Assembly (NCBI GenBank): GCA_946222885.1
Contig: CAMIAK010000002.1
Span: 62,001-126,000, forward strand
Length of the DNA: 64,000 nucleotides
Direction: 5' to 3'
DNA from: an uncultured Nesterenkonia sp.
GTDB lineage: Bacteria > Actinomycetota > Actinomycetes > Actinomycetales > Micrococcaceae
In this document: positions 7,932 to 17,176 of the stretch, piece after piece
How the letters are laid out: each line of letters opens with the position of its first letter
Position numbering within the stretch: the stretch's first letter is position 1
Position numbers and translations under genes: made by a program
The notes under the pieces: model-generated
What the model was told of the DNA's origin: nothing
Databases searched by the model: none
What the model saw: only the letters and a program-made list of their open reading frames with translations

Positions 7932-9224
7932 ATGGCACGTATCGGGGAGAGCGCCGACCTGTTGAAGTGCTCATTCTGCGGAAAGAGCCAGAAGCAGGTC
8001 CGCTATAAGCTCATCGCCGGTCCCGGCGTCTACATCTGCGACGAGTGCATCGAGCTCTGCAACGAGATCATCGAGGAGTACCTCAACGAGGTGCAGGAGC
8101 CCGATGACTTCGAGCTGCCGACCCCCGCGGAGATCAAGGGCTACCTGGACGAGTATGTCGTCGGCCAGGACAAGGCCAAGCGCTCCCTGGCCGTGGCGGT
8201 GCACAACCACTACAAGCGGATCCAGGCCACCGGCTCGGCGAAGAAGACCGCCTCCCTGGAGAAGGGCCCGCTGGACGACGTCGAGATCGGCAAGTCCAAC
8301 ATCCTGATGGTGGGCCCCACTGGGTCGGGCAAGACCTATCTGGCCCAGTCGCTGGCCCGGAAGCTGCAGGTCCCGTTCGTGGTCGCCGACGCCACCAGCC
8401 TGACCGAGGCCGGCTATGTGGGCGAGGACGTGGAGAACATCCTGCTCAAGCTCATCCAGGCCGCCGACGGGGATGTGAAGAAGGCCGAGCAGGGCATCAT
8501 CTACATCGACGAGATCGACAAGATCTCCCGGAAGTCGGAGAACCCCTCCATCACCCGTGACGTCTCCGGCGAGGGCGTGCAGCAGGCGCTGCTGAAGATC
8601 CTCGAGGGCACCACCGCCTCGGTGGCCCCGCAGGGCGGGCGCAAGCACCCCCAGCAGGAGTTCGTCCAGATCGACACCACCAATGTGCTCTTCATCGTGG
8701 CCGGCGCCTTCGCCGGGCTGGAGGAGCTCATCGAGTCCCGCGCCGGGCGCAAGGGCATCGGCTTCGGCGCGCCGCTGAGCACCATCACCAAGGGTGAGGC
8801 CAGCTATGCCGACGTCGAGCCGGAGGATCTCCACAAATTCGGCCTCATCCCCGAGTTCATCGGCCGCCTTCCGGTGGTCGCCACGGTGGAGGACCTGGAC
8901 CGGGACGCGCTGATCAGCATCCTCACCGAGCCGCGCAACGCGCTGCTGAAGCAGTACCAGAAGATGTTCGCCATCGACGGCGTCGAGCTGGAGTTCACCG
9001 AGGGTGCATTGCATGCCGTGGTGGAGCAGGCCGAGGCCCGGGGGACCGGCGCCCGCGGGCTGCGCTCCATCCTGGAGGCGGTCCTGAACCCGCTGATGTT
9101 CGAGCTGCCCTCCCGCGACGACGTCGCCACGGTCACCGTGACCGAGGAGACCGTGCGCGAGGGCGCGGAGCCGCTGCTGGTCACCCACGGCGAGGAGAAG
9201 AAGCTCCGCAGGAAGTCGGCCTGA
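7932..9224 (+). CDS. clpX: ATP-dependent Clp protease ATP-binding subunit ClpX
   Basis: AAA+ unfoldase that feeds substrates to ClpP, 430 aa. The N-terminal zinc-binding domain has Cys13, Cys16, Cys36 and Cys39. Walker A is GPTGSGKT at 128-135 and Walker B is IIYIDEID. The pore loop AGYVGED and the RKH-type loop GGRKHPQ are present, as are the ClpP-contact region (GRKGIGFGA) and sensor 2 (GTGARGLRS). The ATG at 7932 follows GAGGGG and gives the family-standard start [17 protein letters not shown]. It lies 94 bases after clpP2, and some separate transcription is possible. No anomalies are seen. Confidence 0.98.
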   Translation: MARIGESADLLKCSFCGKSQKQVRYKLIAGPGVYICDECIELCNEIIEEYLNEVQEPDDFELPTPAEIKGYLDEYVVGQDKAKRSLAVAVHNHYKRIQATGSAKKTASLEKGPLDDVEIGKSNILMVGPTGSGKTYLAQSLARKLQVPFVVADATSLTEAGYVGEDVENILLKLIQAADGDVKKAEQGIIYIDEIDKISRKSENPSITRDVSGEGVQQALLKILEGTTASVAPQGGRKHPQQEFVQIDTTNVLFIVAGAFAGLEELIESRAGRKGIGFGAPLSTITKGEASYADVEPEDLHKFGLIPEFIGRLPVVATVEDLDRDALISILTEPRNALLKQYQKMFAIDGVELEFTEGALHAVVEQAEARGTGARGLRSILEAVLNPLMFELPSRDDVATVTVTEETVREGAEPLLVTHGEEKKLRRKSA

Positions 9225-9336
9225 GGCACAGGGCGCATCACCTCTTCTGATCCCACTCCGTGAGAAGGTGCGGCAGAGCATGCCCCGGGATAGCCGGCAG
9301 GTGTATATTCGTTCGACCACGAGGAAGTGATCGGAG

Positions 9337-9368
9337 TCACCGTTCCGGACGCTCTCCCGGAACGGTGA
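9337..9368. repeat. Perfect 12-bp inverted repeat just before the sugar-binding protein gene
   Basis: TCACCGTTCCGG (9337-9348) and CCGGAACGGTGA (9357-9368) are perfect reverse complements around an 8-base loop, ending 16 bases before the start codon at 9385. It has no T-tract. It could be an operator for a sugar regulator or an mRNA hairpin abutting the ribosome binding site. Confidence 0.7.
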
Positions 9369-9384
9369 TGGAAAGGTGCGATTC

Positions 9385-10692
9385 ATGGAGGAACCGCGAC
9401 GGACCCCCGCCAGACTCGCCCTGAAGGGTGCTGGCGCGGCCTCCGCGGCGATGCTGCTGCTCACCGGATGCGGAGCCGACGACGGCCCGCCGGTGCTGAC
9501 CTGGTACATCAATCCGGACGACGGGGGACAGCAGGCCCTGGCCCAGCAGTGCACCGAGGAGGCCGACGGCGAGTACGAGATCCGCACCTCCCTGCTGCCC
9601 AACGACGCCCCGCAGCAGCGCGAGCAGCTGGCCCGGCGGCTGGCCGCCGGCGATTCCTCGCTGGACATCATGTCCGTGGACGTCGTCTTCGTCCCTGAGT
9701 TCGCGGACCCGGGGTTCCTGGCTCCGGTTCCGGAGGACATCGCCCGCAGCACCACCGAGGACACCTTGGAGGGCCCGCTGGCCAGCGCCACCTGGGAGGA
9801 CGAGCTGGTGGCCGTGCCCTTCACCGCCAACCCCCAGCTGCTCTGGTACCGCGAATCCGTGGCGGAGGAGGCCGGGCTGGACATGGACCAGCCGGTCACC
9901 TGGGACGAGATCATCGAAGCGTCCTCGCAGACAGACACCTACCTGGGCGTCCAAGGAGTGCGGGAGGAGTCCTCCACGGTCTGGGTCAACGCGCTGATCG
10001 AATCCCAGGGGGAGTCGATCGTCGCGGACCCCTCCGCCTCCGCGGAGGATCTGGAGACTCAGTTCGACACCGAGGCCGGCCGGAAGGCCGCCGAGATCAT
10101 CAGCACCATCGGCTCCGAGGGCCTGGGCGGCCCCGGCATCTCCTCCATGGACGAGGAGCAGGCCATGCGCCTGTTCCAGGGTGACAGCGGCTCCTTCATG
10201 GTGAACTGGCCCTTCGTCTGGGCGGCCACCAACGCCGCGGCCGAGGAAGGCGCAGTGGACGAGGGGCTCGTGGACGACATCGGCTGGGCCCAGTACCCGC
10301 GTGTGGACGAGGACACCCCCTCGGCTCCGCCGCTGGGCGGGGTCAACCTCGCCGTCGGCGCCGAGTCCGAGCATCCGGAGCTGGCCTATGACGCCGTCGA
10401 ATGCATCGTGGACCCGGCCAACCAGGCCGACTACTTCCTGAGCGACGGGCTCCCTCCCTCCTCCGAGCAGGCCTACGAGGACGAACGCTTCGAGGAGGAC
10501 TATCCGATGGCCGAGACCATCCGCAGCTCGCTCGAGGACGCCGCGCCGCGTCCCCAGACGCCGTTCTACAACGAGATCTCCGAGGCGGTGCAGCAGCTGT
10601 TCACCCCGCTCTCCTCCGTGGACCCGGACTCCACCCCGGGAACAGCTGATGAGCAGATCGGTGAGGTTCTGCGAGGGGAGCGCCTGCTGTGA
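9385..10692 (+). CDS. Sugar ABC transporter lipoprotein, LpqY-like
   Basis: Substrate-binding lipoprotein of 435 aa resembling mycobacterial LpqY, the trehalose-binding protein. The signal peptide ends in a lipobox, LLTGC, after an RR-containing N-terminus. Shared features with LpqY as I remember it are REQLARRLAAGDSSLDIMSVDVVFVPEF, NPQLLWYRES, VNWPFVWA, GGVNLAVGAE and a C-terminal TIRSSLEDAAPRPQTPFYNEIS. The ATG at 9385 follows GGAAAGG. It is translationally coupled to the first permease by a 3-base overlap. Trehalose is a likely but unproven ligand. A perfect inverted repeat lies just upstream and may regulate the operon. Confidence 0.88.
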   Translation: MEEPRRTPARLALKGAGAASAAMLLLTGCGADDGPPVLTWYINPDDGGQQALAQQCTEEADGEYEIRTSLLPNDAPQQREQLARRLAAGDSSLDIMSVDVVFVPEFADPGFLAPVPEDIARSTTEDTLEGPLASATWEDELVAVPFTANPQLLWYRESVAEEAGLDMDQPVTWDEIIEASSQTDTYLGVQGVREESSTVWVNALIESQGESIVADPSASAEDLETQFDTEAGRKAAEIISTIGSEGLGGPGISSMDEEQAMRLFQGDSGSFMVNWPFVWAATNAAAEEGAVDEGLVDDIGWAQYPRVDEDTPSAPPLGGVNLAVGAESEHPELAYDAVECIVDPANQADYFLSDGLPPSSEQAYEDERFEEDYPMAETIRSSLEDAAPRPQTPFYNEISEAVQQLFTPLSSVDPDSTPGTADEQIGEVLRGERLL

Positions 10693-11672
10693 GCACTGTG
10701 ACGACAGATCAGCGCCCCGGAACCCGGCAGCGGAACCCGCAGCGGGGCAAGGACCGCCGCAGGCAGGAGGCCCGGCTGGGCTGGATGCTGGCCGGCCCCG
10801 CCTTCGTGATCATGCTGGCGGTGGTGGCCTATCCCATCGCCCAGGCGGTCTATGACTCGCTGTTCTCCCTGCGGCTGACCGCCCCAGACGACCGCGAGTT
10901 CGTCGGGCTGCAGAACTACCTGACCATCCTGAGCAGCGGCGACGTCTTCTGGCAGGCCATGCTCGTCACCGGCATCATCACCGTGGTCACCGTGGCGGTC
11001 CAGCTGGTGATCGGCTTCGCCCTGGCGCTGCTGATGCACCGGGCCCTGGTCCAGCTGCGCAGCACCCTGCGCACCGCGATCCTGGTGCCCTACGGCATCA
11101 TCACCGTGGTCTCGGCCTTCGCCTGGTACTACATGTTCGACATCAACACCGGCTTCGTGAACAGCTGGTTCTCCTGGGTTCCGGGCATCGACGGGGACCT
11201 CGACTGGTTCGCCGAGACGCCCACCGCGCTCACGGTGATCATCGCCTCCGAGATCTGGAAGAACACGCCCTTCGTCTCCCTGCTCCTGCTGGCGGGGCTG
11301 GCGCAGGTCTCCGACGATCTGCTGGAGGCGGCCAAGGTCGACGGCGCCAACTGGTGGCAGCAGCTGACCCGGGTCATCATCCCGAACATGAAGGCCGCCA
11401 TCATGGTGGCGGTCCTCTTCCGCACCCTGGACTCCTTCAGGATCTTCGACAACGTGTTCATCATGACCGGCGGCGACGCCGGGACCGAAGTCATCTCCCT
11501 GCTGGCCTACCGCCAGTCGATCAGCCGCCTGGAGATCGGGCTCGGCTCCTCGCTCTCGGTGATCATCTTCCTGTGCGTGGTGCTGATCTGCTTCGTGGCG
11601 ATCAAGCTGTTCAAGGTCGACCTGGCCGAGGGGACCGGCTCCGACGCCGGTGCGAAGAAGGGGGCCAAGTAG
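10689..11672 (+). CDS. Sugar ABC transporter permease, SugA-like
   Basis: Inner-membrane permease of the MalF/UgpA family, 327 aa. A basic cytoplasmic N-terminus (residues 1-30) is followed by about six transmembrane helices starting at WMLAGPAFVIMLAVVAYP. The EAA loop that docks on the ATPase is EAAKVDGANWWQQLTRVIIPNMK-like, with the conserved EAA...G...IP pattern. The start codon is a GTG overlapping the stop of the lipoprotein gene. The next permease begins immediately after its stop codon, so the three genes form one operon. Closest in arrangement to sugA of the LpqY-SugABC importer. Confidence 0.92.
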   Translation: MSTVTTDQRPGTRQRNPQRGKDRRRQEARLGWMLAGPAFVIMLAVVAYPIAQAVYDSLFSLRLTAPDDREFVGLQNYLTILSSGDVFWQAMLVTGIITVVTVAVQLVIGFALALLMHRALVQLRSTLRTAILVPYGIITVVSAFAWYYMFDINTGFVNSWFSWVPGIDGDLDWFAETPTALTVIIASEIWKNTPFVSLLLLAGLAQVSDDLLEAAKVDGANWWQQLTRVIIPNMKAAIMVAVLFRTLDSFRIFDNVFIMTGGDAGTEVISLLAYRQSISRLEIGLGSSLSVIIFLCVVLICFVAIKLFKVDLAEGTGSDAGAKKGAK

Positions 11673-12521
11673 ATGCTGCGCAATCGTCTGACAACCAAGC
11701 AGAAGGTCATCTGGGCGCTCATCGCCGTCGTGGTGCTCTTCTATGCGCTGTTCCCGGTGGTGGCGATCTTCGCCAACAGCTTCAAGACCCCGGCCGACGT
11801 CGGGGCCAACACCTTCTGGCCGCAGAGCTGGACCTGGCAGAACTACGAGATGATCTTCGTGGGGGAGGCCCAGTCCCTCTTCCTGAGCGCCCTGCGCAAC
11901 TCGATCGGGATCACCCTGATCGCCACGACCATCGCCGTGGTGCTGGCCACCCTGTGTGCCTACGCCATCGCCCGCCTGGAGTTCCCCGGCAAGCGGATCA
12001 TCCTGGGCACGGCCCTGGCGGTCTCGATCTTCCCGGTGATCTCCGTGGTGACCCCGCTGTTCAACCTGTGGCGCAGCGTCGGGCTCTACGACACCTGGCT
12101 CGGCCTGATCATCCCGTATCTCTCGCTGACGCTGCCGATCTCCATCTGGACGCTCTCGGCCTTCTTCAAGCAGATCCCCTGGGAGCTGGAGCAGGCCGCC
12201 TCCATCGACGGGGCCACCCAGTGGCAGGCGTTCCGCATGGTCATCGTCCCGCTGGCCGCCCCCGGCGTGTTCACCGCGGCGATCATCGCGTTCTTCATCG
12301 CCTGGAACGACTTCGTCTACGGGATCTCGCTGACCTCCACCGAGGCGGCCCGCCCGGTGCCCGCCGCGCTGGCGTTCTTCACCGGGGCCTCCCAGTTCGA
12401 GGAGCCCACCGGGGCGATCTCCGCGGCGGCCATCGTGGTCACCATCCCGGTGGTCATCCTGGTGATCCTCTTCCAGCGGCAGATCGTCTCCGGACTCACC
12501 CAGGGAGCGGTCAAGGACTGA
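11673..12521 (+). CDS. Sugar ABC transporter permease, SugB-like
   Basis: Second permease of the importer, MalG/UgpE family, 282 aa with about six transmembrane helices. The first begins near VIWALIAVVVLFYALFPVV. The EAA loop reads EQAASIDGATQWQAFRMVIVP, with conserved spacing. Its ATG directly abuts the stop codon of the first permease. In LpqY-SugABC systems an ATPase gene (sugC) normally follows. Here gcvH follows instead, so the ATPase must come from elsewhere, as happens with shared MsiK/UgpC-type ATPases. No regulator is adjacent. Confidence 0.92.
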   Translation: MLRNRLTTKQKVIWALIAVVVLFYALFPVVAIFANSFKTPADVGANTFWPQSWTWQNYEMIFVGEAQSLFLSALRNSIGITLIATTIAVVLATLCAYAIARLEFPGKRIILGTALAVSIFPVISVVTPLFNLWRSVGLYDTWLGLIIPYLSLTLPISIWTLSAFFKQIPWELEQAASIDGATQWQAFRMVIVPLAAPGVFTAAIIAFFIAWNDFVYGISLTSTEAARPVPAALAFFTGASQFEEPTGAISAAAIVVTIPVVILVILFQRQIVSGLTQGAVKD

Positions 12522-12583
12522 GCCGAGGTGCTAAGTTGTCTGGTGAGAGAAATCGATCTGTGACCAGGAGCGGAGCCGAACCG

Positions 12584-12970
12584 ATGAGCAGCATCCCAGC
12601 AGAGCTGAAGTACAGCGCCGAGCACGAGTGGGTCGCCACCACGGACACCGACGGCGTGGTGCGGGTCGGCATCACCGACTTCGCCCAGGACGCCCTCGGC
12701 GACGTCGTCTATGTGGAGCACCCGGAGGTCGGCTCCTCCGCCGCAGCCGGCGACGTCGTCGGCGAGGTCGAGTCCACCAAGTCCGTCTCCGACATCTACG
12801 CGCCGGTCAGCGGCGAGATCGTCGCGGTCAACGAGGGACTGGACGAGGATCCCGGGGCCATCAACTCCGACCCCTATGGCAAGGGCTGGCTCTTCGACGT
12901 GAAGCTCAGCGACGCCTCGGAGCTGGGTTCCCTGCTGACCGCCGACGACTACAATGAGCAGGTAGGCTGA
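12584..12970 (+). CDS. gcvH: Glycine cleavage system H protein
   Basis: Small lipoyl carrier, 128 aa, that shuttles the methylamine group between the P and T proteins of glycine cleavage. The lipoylated Lys66 sits in VGEVESTKSVSDIYAPVSGE. The N-terminal KYSAEHEWV and C-terminal GWLFDVKLSD segments are typical. No gcvP or gcvT is adjacent. The order gcvH-garA-merR-nuclease-merR is conserved across actinobacteria (Rv1826-Rv1830 in M. tuberculosis), so it sits in its usual block rather than in a glycine-cleavage operon. GGAG lies about 15 bases before the ATG, a rather loose ribosome binding site. Confidence 0.97.
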   Translation: MSSIPAELKYSAEHEWVATTDTDGVVRVGITDFAQDALGDVVYVEHPEVGSSAAAGDVVGEVESTKSVSDIYAPVSGEIVAVNEGLDEDPGAINSDPYGKGWLFDVKLSDASELGSLLTADDYNEQVG

Positions 12971-13002
12971 GAAGTCAGCACTGAAGGGGAGAGGAGGTCA
13001 TG

Positions 13003-13488
13003 ATGGAGACCGCACCCTACGGCCGGGATGAGGACCGGGGACCCGAGGACGCCCATGCGCAGGAGGGTCGCCCGATCGCACCCGAGAGCGCCTCGGAGAC
13101 CACCAGCATCGCGCTGCCGCCCACCGGAGGACGCCTCTCCGAGCCGCATCTCTCGGAGAGCGACGAGGAGGCCATCGGCGCCCTCCCCTCGGAGTCGGCC
13201 CTGCTCATCGCCCACAGGGGCGCCAACCAGGGGGCCCGGTTCCTGCTGGACCAGGACGTCACCACAGTGGGCCGGCACCCCGACGCCGAGATCTTCCTGG
13301 ACGACGTCACAGTCTCCCGCCGGCACCTGAACTTCCACCGGGTCGACGGCGGCTTCGAGATCGAAGACCTGGGCAGCCTCAACGGCACCTACGTCAACCA
13401 TGACCGGGTGGACCGCTACCTGCTCAAGCAGGGGGATGAGGTGCAGATCGGCAAGTTCCGGCTCACCTACTACGCCGGCTCCAAATGA
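13003..13488 (+). CDS. garA: FHA-domain metabolic regulator GarA/OdhI
   Basis: Phospho-dependent regulator that, when unphosphorylated, inhibits 2-oxoglutarate dehydrogenase and modulates glutamate enzymes in mycobacteria and corynebacteria. The 161-aa protein has a flexible N-terminus with the conserved phosphorylation motif ETTS (Thr33/Thr34), the target of PknG/PknB-type kinases. The FHA domain follows: TTVGRHPDAEIFLDDVTVSRRH, then DLGSLNGTYVN. Two ATGs are adjacent; 13003 is preferred because AGGAGG at 12992-12997 is then five bases away. It follows gcvH after 32 bases. Regulation is expected to be post-translational by Ser/Thr kinases, none of which is encoded in this window. Confidence 0.95.
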   Translation: METAPYGRDEDRGPEDAHAQEGRPIAPESASETTSIALPPTGGRLSEPHLSESDEEAIGALPSESALLIAHRGANQGARFLLDQDVTTVGRHPDAEIFLDDVTVSRRHLNFHRVDGGFEIEDLGSLNGTYVNHDRVDRYLLKQGDEVQIGKFRLTYYAGSK

Positions 13489-13602
13489 GGGCCACACCCC
13501 TGCCGTCCTCCGCCTGATTCCCAAATACCCGTCATTTCCTCCTCAGCACGTTATCCTGGGGCTGACTTCTTTCCTTCCCCTGAGCCCGAAAGAGGAAACG
13601 CA

Positions 13603-14361
13603 GTGAGTGTTTCGCCTGTGCCGAAGCCGAAATCATCGGCTGATGCCGATGATCCGGCGAACTCGCACGTCTTCACGATCTCTGAGGTTCTGCGCGAGCT
13701 GCAGAACGAATTCCCGGATCTGACCGCCTCCAAGCTGCGCTTCCTCGAAGAGCGGGACCTGGTGGAGCCCGCCCGGACCGCCTCCGGCTACCGCAAGTAC
13801 TCCGCGGCCGACGTCGAGCGCCTACGCTTCATCCTGGCCCTGCAGCGTGACCGCTACATGCCGCTGGACGTCATCAAGAAGACGATGGACGCCCTGGACG
13901 CCGGCGAGCAGCCGGAGGAGCTGCCGGAGGCCGCCCCGGTGGGACCCCGCGAGGTCACCACGGAGATGGCCGCCCAGATCACCGGCCGGATCCGTCCGCT
14001 GAGCCGCAAGGAGCTGCGGGCCCAGTCGGGGGCCACCCGCGGCATGCTCGACACGCTGGAGAAGTTCCGCATCATCCGCGCCGACGCGCAGGGGAACTAC
14101 AGCCACCACGACCTGAAGGCGGTCAAGGCCGTCCGGGTACTCGCCCGCTACGGCCTGGAGCCCAAGCACCTGGTGACCCTGCGCCGCTCCGCCGACGCCG
14201 AGCTGGACCTCATCGGGCGCGCCATGGCGCCGCACGCCGCACGCAAGGACGCGGCAGCCCGGGCCCGCGTGGCCGAGTCCTCCAAAGAGATGCTGCAGTG
14301 CCTGAAGGACCTGCGCTCCTCCATGATGGACTCCGCAGTGGAGCAGCTGGACAAGAACTGA
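13603..14361 (+). CDS. ftsR: MerR-family transcriptional regulator FtsR
   Basis: DNA-binding regulator, 252 aa, orthologous by position and sequence to Rv1828/FtsR, an activator of ftsZ in corynebacteria. An extended N-terminus (about 25 residues, with KPKSSADADDPANSH) precedes the winged helix: FTISEVLRELQNEFPDLTASKLRFLEERDLVEPART, then GYRKYSAADVERLRFILALQRDRYMPLDVIKK. The C-terminal half (140-252) is a helical domain distinct from classical metal-sensing MerR proteins, and no metal-binding cysteines are seen. The GTG at 13603 has AGAGGAAA upstream. It lies between garA and the nuclease gene, the conserved context. Confidence 0.92.
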   Translation: MSVSPVPKPKSSADADDPANSHVFTISEVLRELQNEFPDLTASKLRFLEERDLVEPARTASGYRKYSAADVERLRFILALQRDRYMPLDVIKKTMDALDAGEQPEELPEAAPVGPREVTTEMAAQITGRIRPLSRKELRAQSGATRGMLDTLEKFRIIRADAQGNYSHHDLKAVKAVRVLARYGLEPKHLVTLRRSADAELDLIGRAMAPHAARKDAAARARVAESSKEMLQCLKDLRSSMMDSAVEQLDKN

Positions 14362-14412
14362 ACCCCCGCCGTCGCTGTGCCGGCGTCGGGCGCTGCTGAG
14401 AGCGCCGGCTAG

Positions 14413-14442
14413 CTGACGCGAGGCTTCCGCGCTCTCTACACT
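14413..14442 (+). promoter_or_regulatory. Leaderless promoter (CTGACG-18-TACACT)
   Basis: CTGACG (14413-14418) and TACACT (14437-14442) are 18 bases apart. The ATG of the nuclease gene begins seven bases after the -10 box. No ribosome binding site exists, so the mRNA should begin at the A of the start codon. Confidence 0.65.
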
Positions 14443-14448
14443 GGCACT

Positions 14449-15000
14449 ATGGATGACCAGCAGATCCCGCTGGATGTGGTCGGAGTCCGCCTCGAGCTTC
14501 CCTCCGAGCAGCCTGTCCTGGTGCTGCGCGGTGCGGCCCCCGGGACCGAGGACCAGCATGTGGCGATCATGGTCGGCCCCTTCGAGGCCGGTGCCGTCGC
14601 CTCAGCGCTGGAGGGCAGAACGCCTCCGCGCCCGATGACCCACGACCTGCTGGTGGACGCGCTCAAGGGCCTCGGCGGGGGAGTGGAGAGCGTCGAGATC
14701 GGCCTGCTGGACAGCCACACCTATATCGGCACCATCACCCTGAAGGGCGGCCGCATCCTGGACTCCCGCGCCTCGGACGCCATCGCGGCGGCGGTGCGGC
14801 TGCGCTGCCCGCTGACCATGGCCCGCGAGACTCTGGCTGCGGTGGCCGTCACCCCGCGCTTCACAGCTGCTCCGCCCGAGCGGGAGGACGATGCAGGCGC
14901 TGAAGGCGGATCCACTCGCCGGGGGCCGATCTCCGAGGAGGAGATCGCCGAGTTCCAGAAGTTCCTGGACTCCGCAGGGCCGGAGGATTTCCGCAGCTGA
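14449..15000 (+). CDS. Bifunctional nuclease family protein (DUF151)
   Basis: A 183-aa protein with the BFN/DUF151 domain in residues 1-130: IPLDVVGVRLELPSEQPVLVLRG, VAIMVGPFEAGAVASALEGRTPPRPMTHDLL and SRASDAIAAAVRLRCPL. Some homologues have DNase and RNase activity; the cellular role in actinobacteria (Rv1829) is unknown. The C-terminal 45 residues are polar and end in a helix (SEEEIAEFQKFLDSAGPEDF). Expression is probably leaderless, since a TACACT -10 box lies six bases before the ATG and no ribosome binding site is present. It separates the two MerR genes, as in other actinobacteria. Confidence 0.9.
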   Translation: MDDQQIPLDVVGVRLELPSEQPVLVLRGAAPGTEDQHVAIMVGPFEAGAVASALEGRTPPRPMTHDLLVDALKGLGGGVESVEIGLLDSHTYIGTITLKGGRILDSRASDAIAAAVRLRCPLTMARETLAAVAVTPRFTAAPPEREDDAGAEGGSTRRGPISEEEIAEFQKFLDSAGPEDFRS

Positions 15001-15105
15001 TCCTGGCGCGTTCCCGCGACACGCCGTAGGCTGAGGGGCGGATGTCTTTGACCGCCGCCCTCCGGGGCAATACCGTCGAGGAAGAAGACTTCAGGAGGGT
15101 ATGAG

Positions 15106-15729
<624 letters not shown>

Positions 15730-15770
15730 GGCCGCCTGACGGCCTCCGGCTGCGCCCGGCTCAACCAGGC

Positions 15771-15808
15771 ACATGAGAAAAGCGCCCCTCGGGGCGCTTT
15801 TCTCATGT
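15771..15808. terminator. Bidirectional terminator between merR and parA
   Basis: A perfect 18-bp stem (15771-15788 with 15791-15808) has A-rich and T-rich flanks (GAGAAAAG and CTTTTCTC) inside the stem, so it can act on both strands. It lies between convergent genes. Confidence 0.9.
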
Positions 15809-15821
15809 TCGGGGGTCCGTG

Positions 15822-16598
15822 TCAGACCAGCTGGCGGAGGAGCTGGTCGAAGGACTTCGCCAGATCCCGGGCCTGGTCGCCGGGCCAGTGGTGCACCGGG
15901 TAGGCCGCCCCCTGGATCTGCTGCCAATAGGGGTTCTCCTCCAAGACCGGCAGCATCAGCTTGTCCTTGTAGAGCCGCTCCATCTCCAGCAGGCGGTATT
16001 CGTGCTCCGCGGAATCGGCGCGGGCCCGGTTGACGACCACTCCGGCCTGGGTCAGCTGGGGCGCGAACTCATTGGAGAACATCCGGATGGCCCGCATGGT
16101 GCGCTCGGTCCCGGCGACGGAGAAGAGGCTGGGCTCTGCCACCAGCAGCACCTGATTGGAAGCGGCCCAGGCGATGCGGGTCAGCCCGGCCAGCGAGGGC
16201 GGGCAGTCCACCAGGACCAGGTCGTAGCCGCTGACGCCCTCGAGTAGGGTGCGCAGCCGCTTCATGTCCCGCGGACGGATGTCCGGGCGGTCGAAGGTCG
16301 CCGACAGTGCGGAGCCGGGGACGACGTCGAGCACGGCCTCCGCCCGGTCCTCCTCGGGCAGGAAGTCGATCCACCCGGAGCGGACGGTGTGCTGGGTGAC
16401 GTCGGCCTTCCTCGCGTCGCGCAGCAGCTGGCCCGCCTCGGTTCCCGAGCCGCGCGAGACGGCCAGGCCCGTGGTGGAGTCAGCATGCGGGTCGAGGTCG
16501 ATGACAAGCGTCCTGACCCCGCGCTGGAGGGCGGCAGACGCCAGCCCCATGGTGACCGAGGTCTTGCCGACCCCGCCTTTCAAGCTGGACACGCTCAT
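15822..16598 (-). CDS. ParA-family ATPase, orphan
   Basis: A 258-aa MinD/ParA-type ATPase without an adjacent parB. The deviant Walker A motif is KGGVGKT (residues 7-13), followed by VIDLDPHADSTTGLA and LVDCPPSLAGLTRIAW (Walker B region). The ATG at 16598 is selected because GGAGGGG stands eight bases upstream. Chromosomal ParA for segregation normally sits beside parB near the origin, so this is more likely a positioning ATPase or a relative of unknown cargo. It is convergent with merR. Its C-terminal YWQQIQGAAYPVHHWPGDQARDLAKSFDQLL is not a feature I can tie to a partner. Confidence 0.88.
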   Translation of the reverse strand: MSVSSLKGGVGKTSVTMGLASAALQRGVRTLVIDLDPHADSTTGLAVSRGSGTEAGQLLRDARKADVTQHTVRSGWIDFLPEEDRAEAVLDVVPGSALSATFDRPDIRPRDMKRLRTLLEGVSGYDLVLVDCPPSLAGLTRIAWAASNQVLLVAEPSLFSVAGTERTMRAIRMFSNEFAPQLTQAGVVVNRARADSAEHEYRLLEMERLYKDKLMLPVLEENPYWQQIQGAAYPVHHWPGDQARDLAKSFDQLLRQLV

Positions 16599-16630
16599 GA
16601 TCTGCACCCCTCCATCATAGGGATAGAACA

Positions 16631-16658
16631 GGCCCCCGTGGTGACCACCACGGGGGCC
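16631..16658 (-). terminator. Hairpin terminator after the monooxygenase gene
   Basis: GGCCCCCGTGGT and ACCACGGGGGCC (12 bp, 4-base loop) lie between the stop codon of the 16689-17018 gene and the parA start on the minus strand. Confidence 0.7.
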
Positions 16659-16688
16659 TGAGCAGATCGGCCCGGAGAGCGGCGGCGC

Positions 16689-17018
16689 TCAGCCGACCTT
16701 CATCTCGCCCATCTCGTCCCAGTCGTCGCCCTCGATCTGGCGGGAGATGATCTTCGGGGTGGAGACCAGGGCGTTGAACATCGGGCCCTCTTCGCTGGTG
16801 GCCTTCTTGAAGTGCTCCGAGTTCACATGGGGCTCGGCGCCGTCGTCCTCGAAGGCCTCCAGCAGGACGTACTCATTGGGGTCCTCCACGCTGCGGGACC
16901 ACTCGAAGAACTTGTTCTTGGGCTCGCTGCGGGTGGCCTCGGTGAACTCCCGGGTGATCTCGGGCCACTGGTCGGCCAGCTCCGGCTTCACCTGGAACTT
17001 GACGGCGATGAAGATCAT
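16689..17018 (-). CDS. Antibiotic biosynthesis monooxygenase (ABM) domain protein
   Basis: A small cytosolic protein of 109 aa with the dimeric ferredoxin-like ABM fold: MIFIAVKFQVKPELADQWPEI, NKFFEWSRSVEDPNEYVLLEAFED and EPHVNSEHFKKATSE. Relatives include YgiN-type quinol monooxygenases and heme-degrading enzymes, but the exact substrate cannot be read here. The ATG at 17018 with AAAGG upstream gives the normal domain start; longer upstream frames add non-domain sequence. It is a monocistron divergent from pyc and ends at a 12-bp hairpin. Confidence 0.87.
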   Translation of the reverse strand: MIFIAVKFQVKPELADQWPEITREFTEATRSEPKNKFFEWSRSVEDPNEYVLLEAFEDDGAEPHVNSEHFKKATSEEGPMFNALVSTPKIISRQIEGDDWDEMGEMKVG

Positions 17019-17176
17019 CTGCGGGACCTTTCTGTGATGAGTCGGTATGTGCTTCCGTCTCAACACTAGCCAGCAGTATGTCTTCCCGCACAGCGATGTG
17101 CTCCCGGACACGGTATTGTCATCCGCGGCGGGTCACAACGGCGTGGCCTGCCCCTGAGAGACGCAGAGAGGAACCT

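Noticed and set aside
14382..14411. GCCGGCG/CGCCGGC hairpin after ftsR as a terminator
   Set aside because: Only 7 bp with a 16-base loop and no T-tract; it overlaps the -35 region of the next promoter too closely to call.
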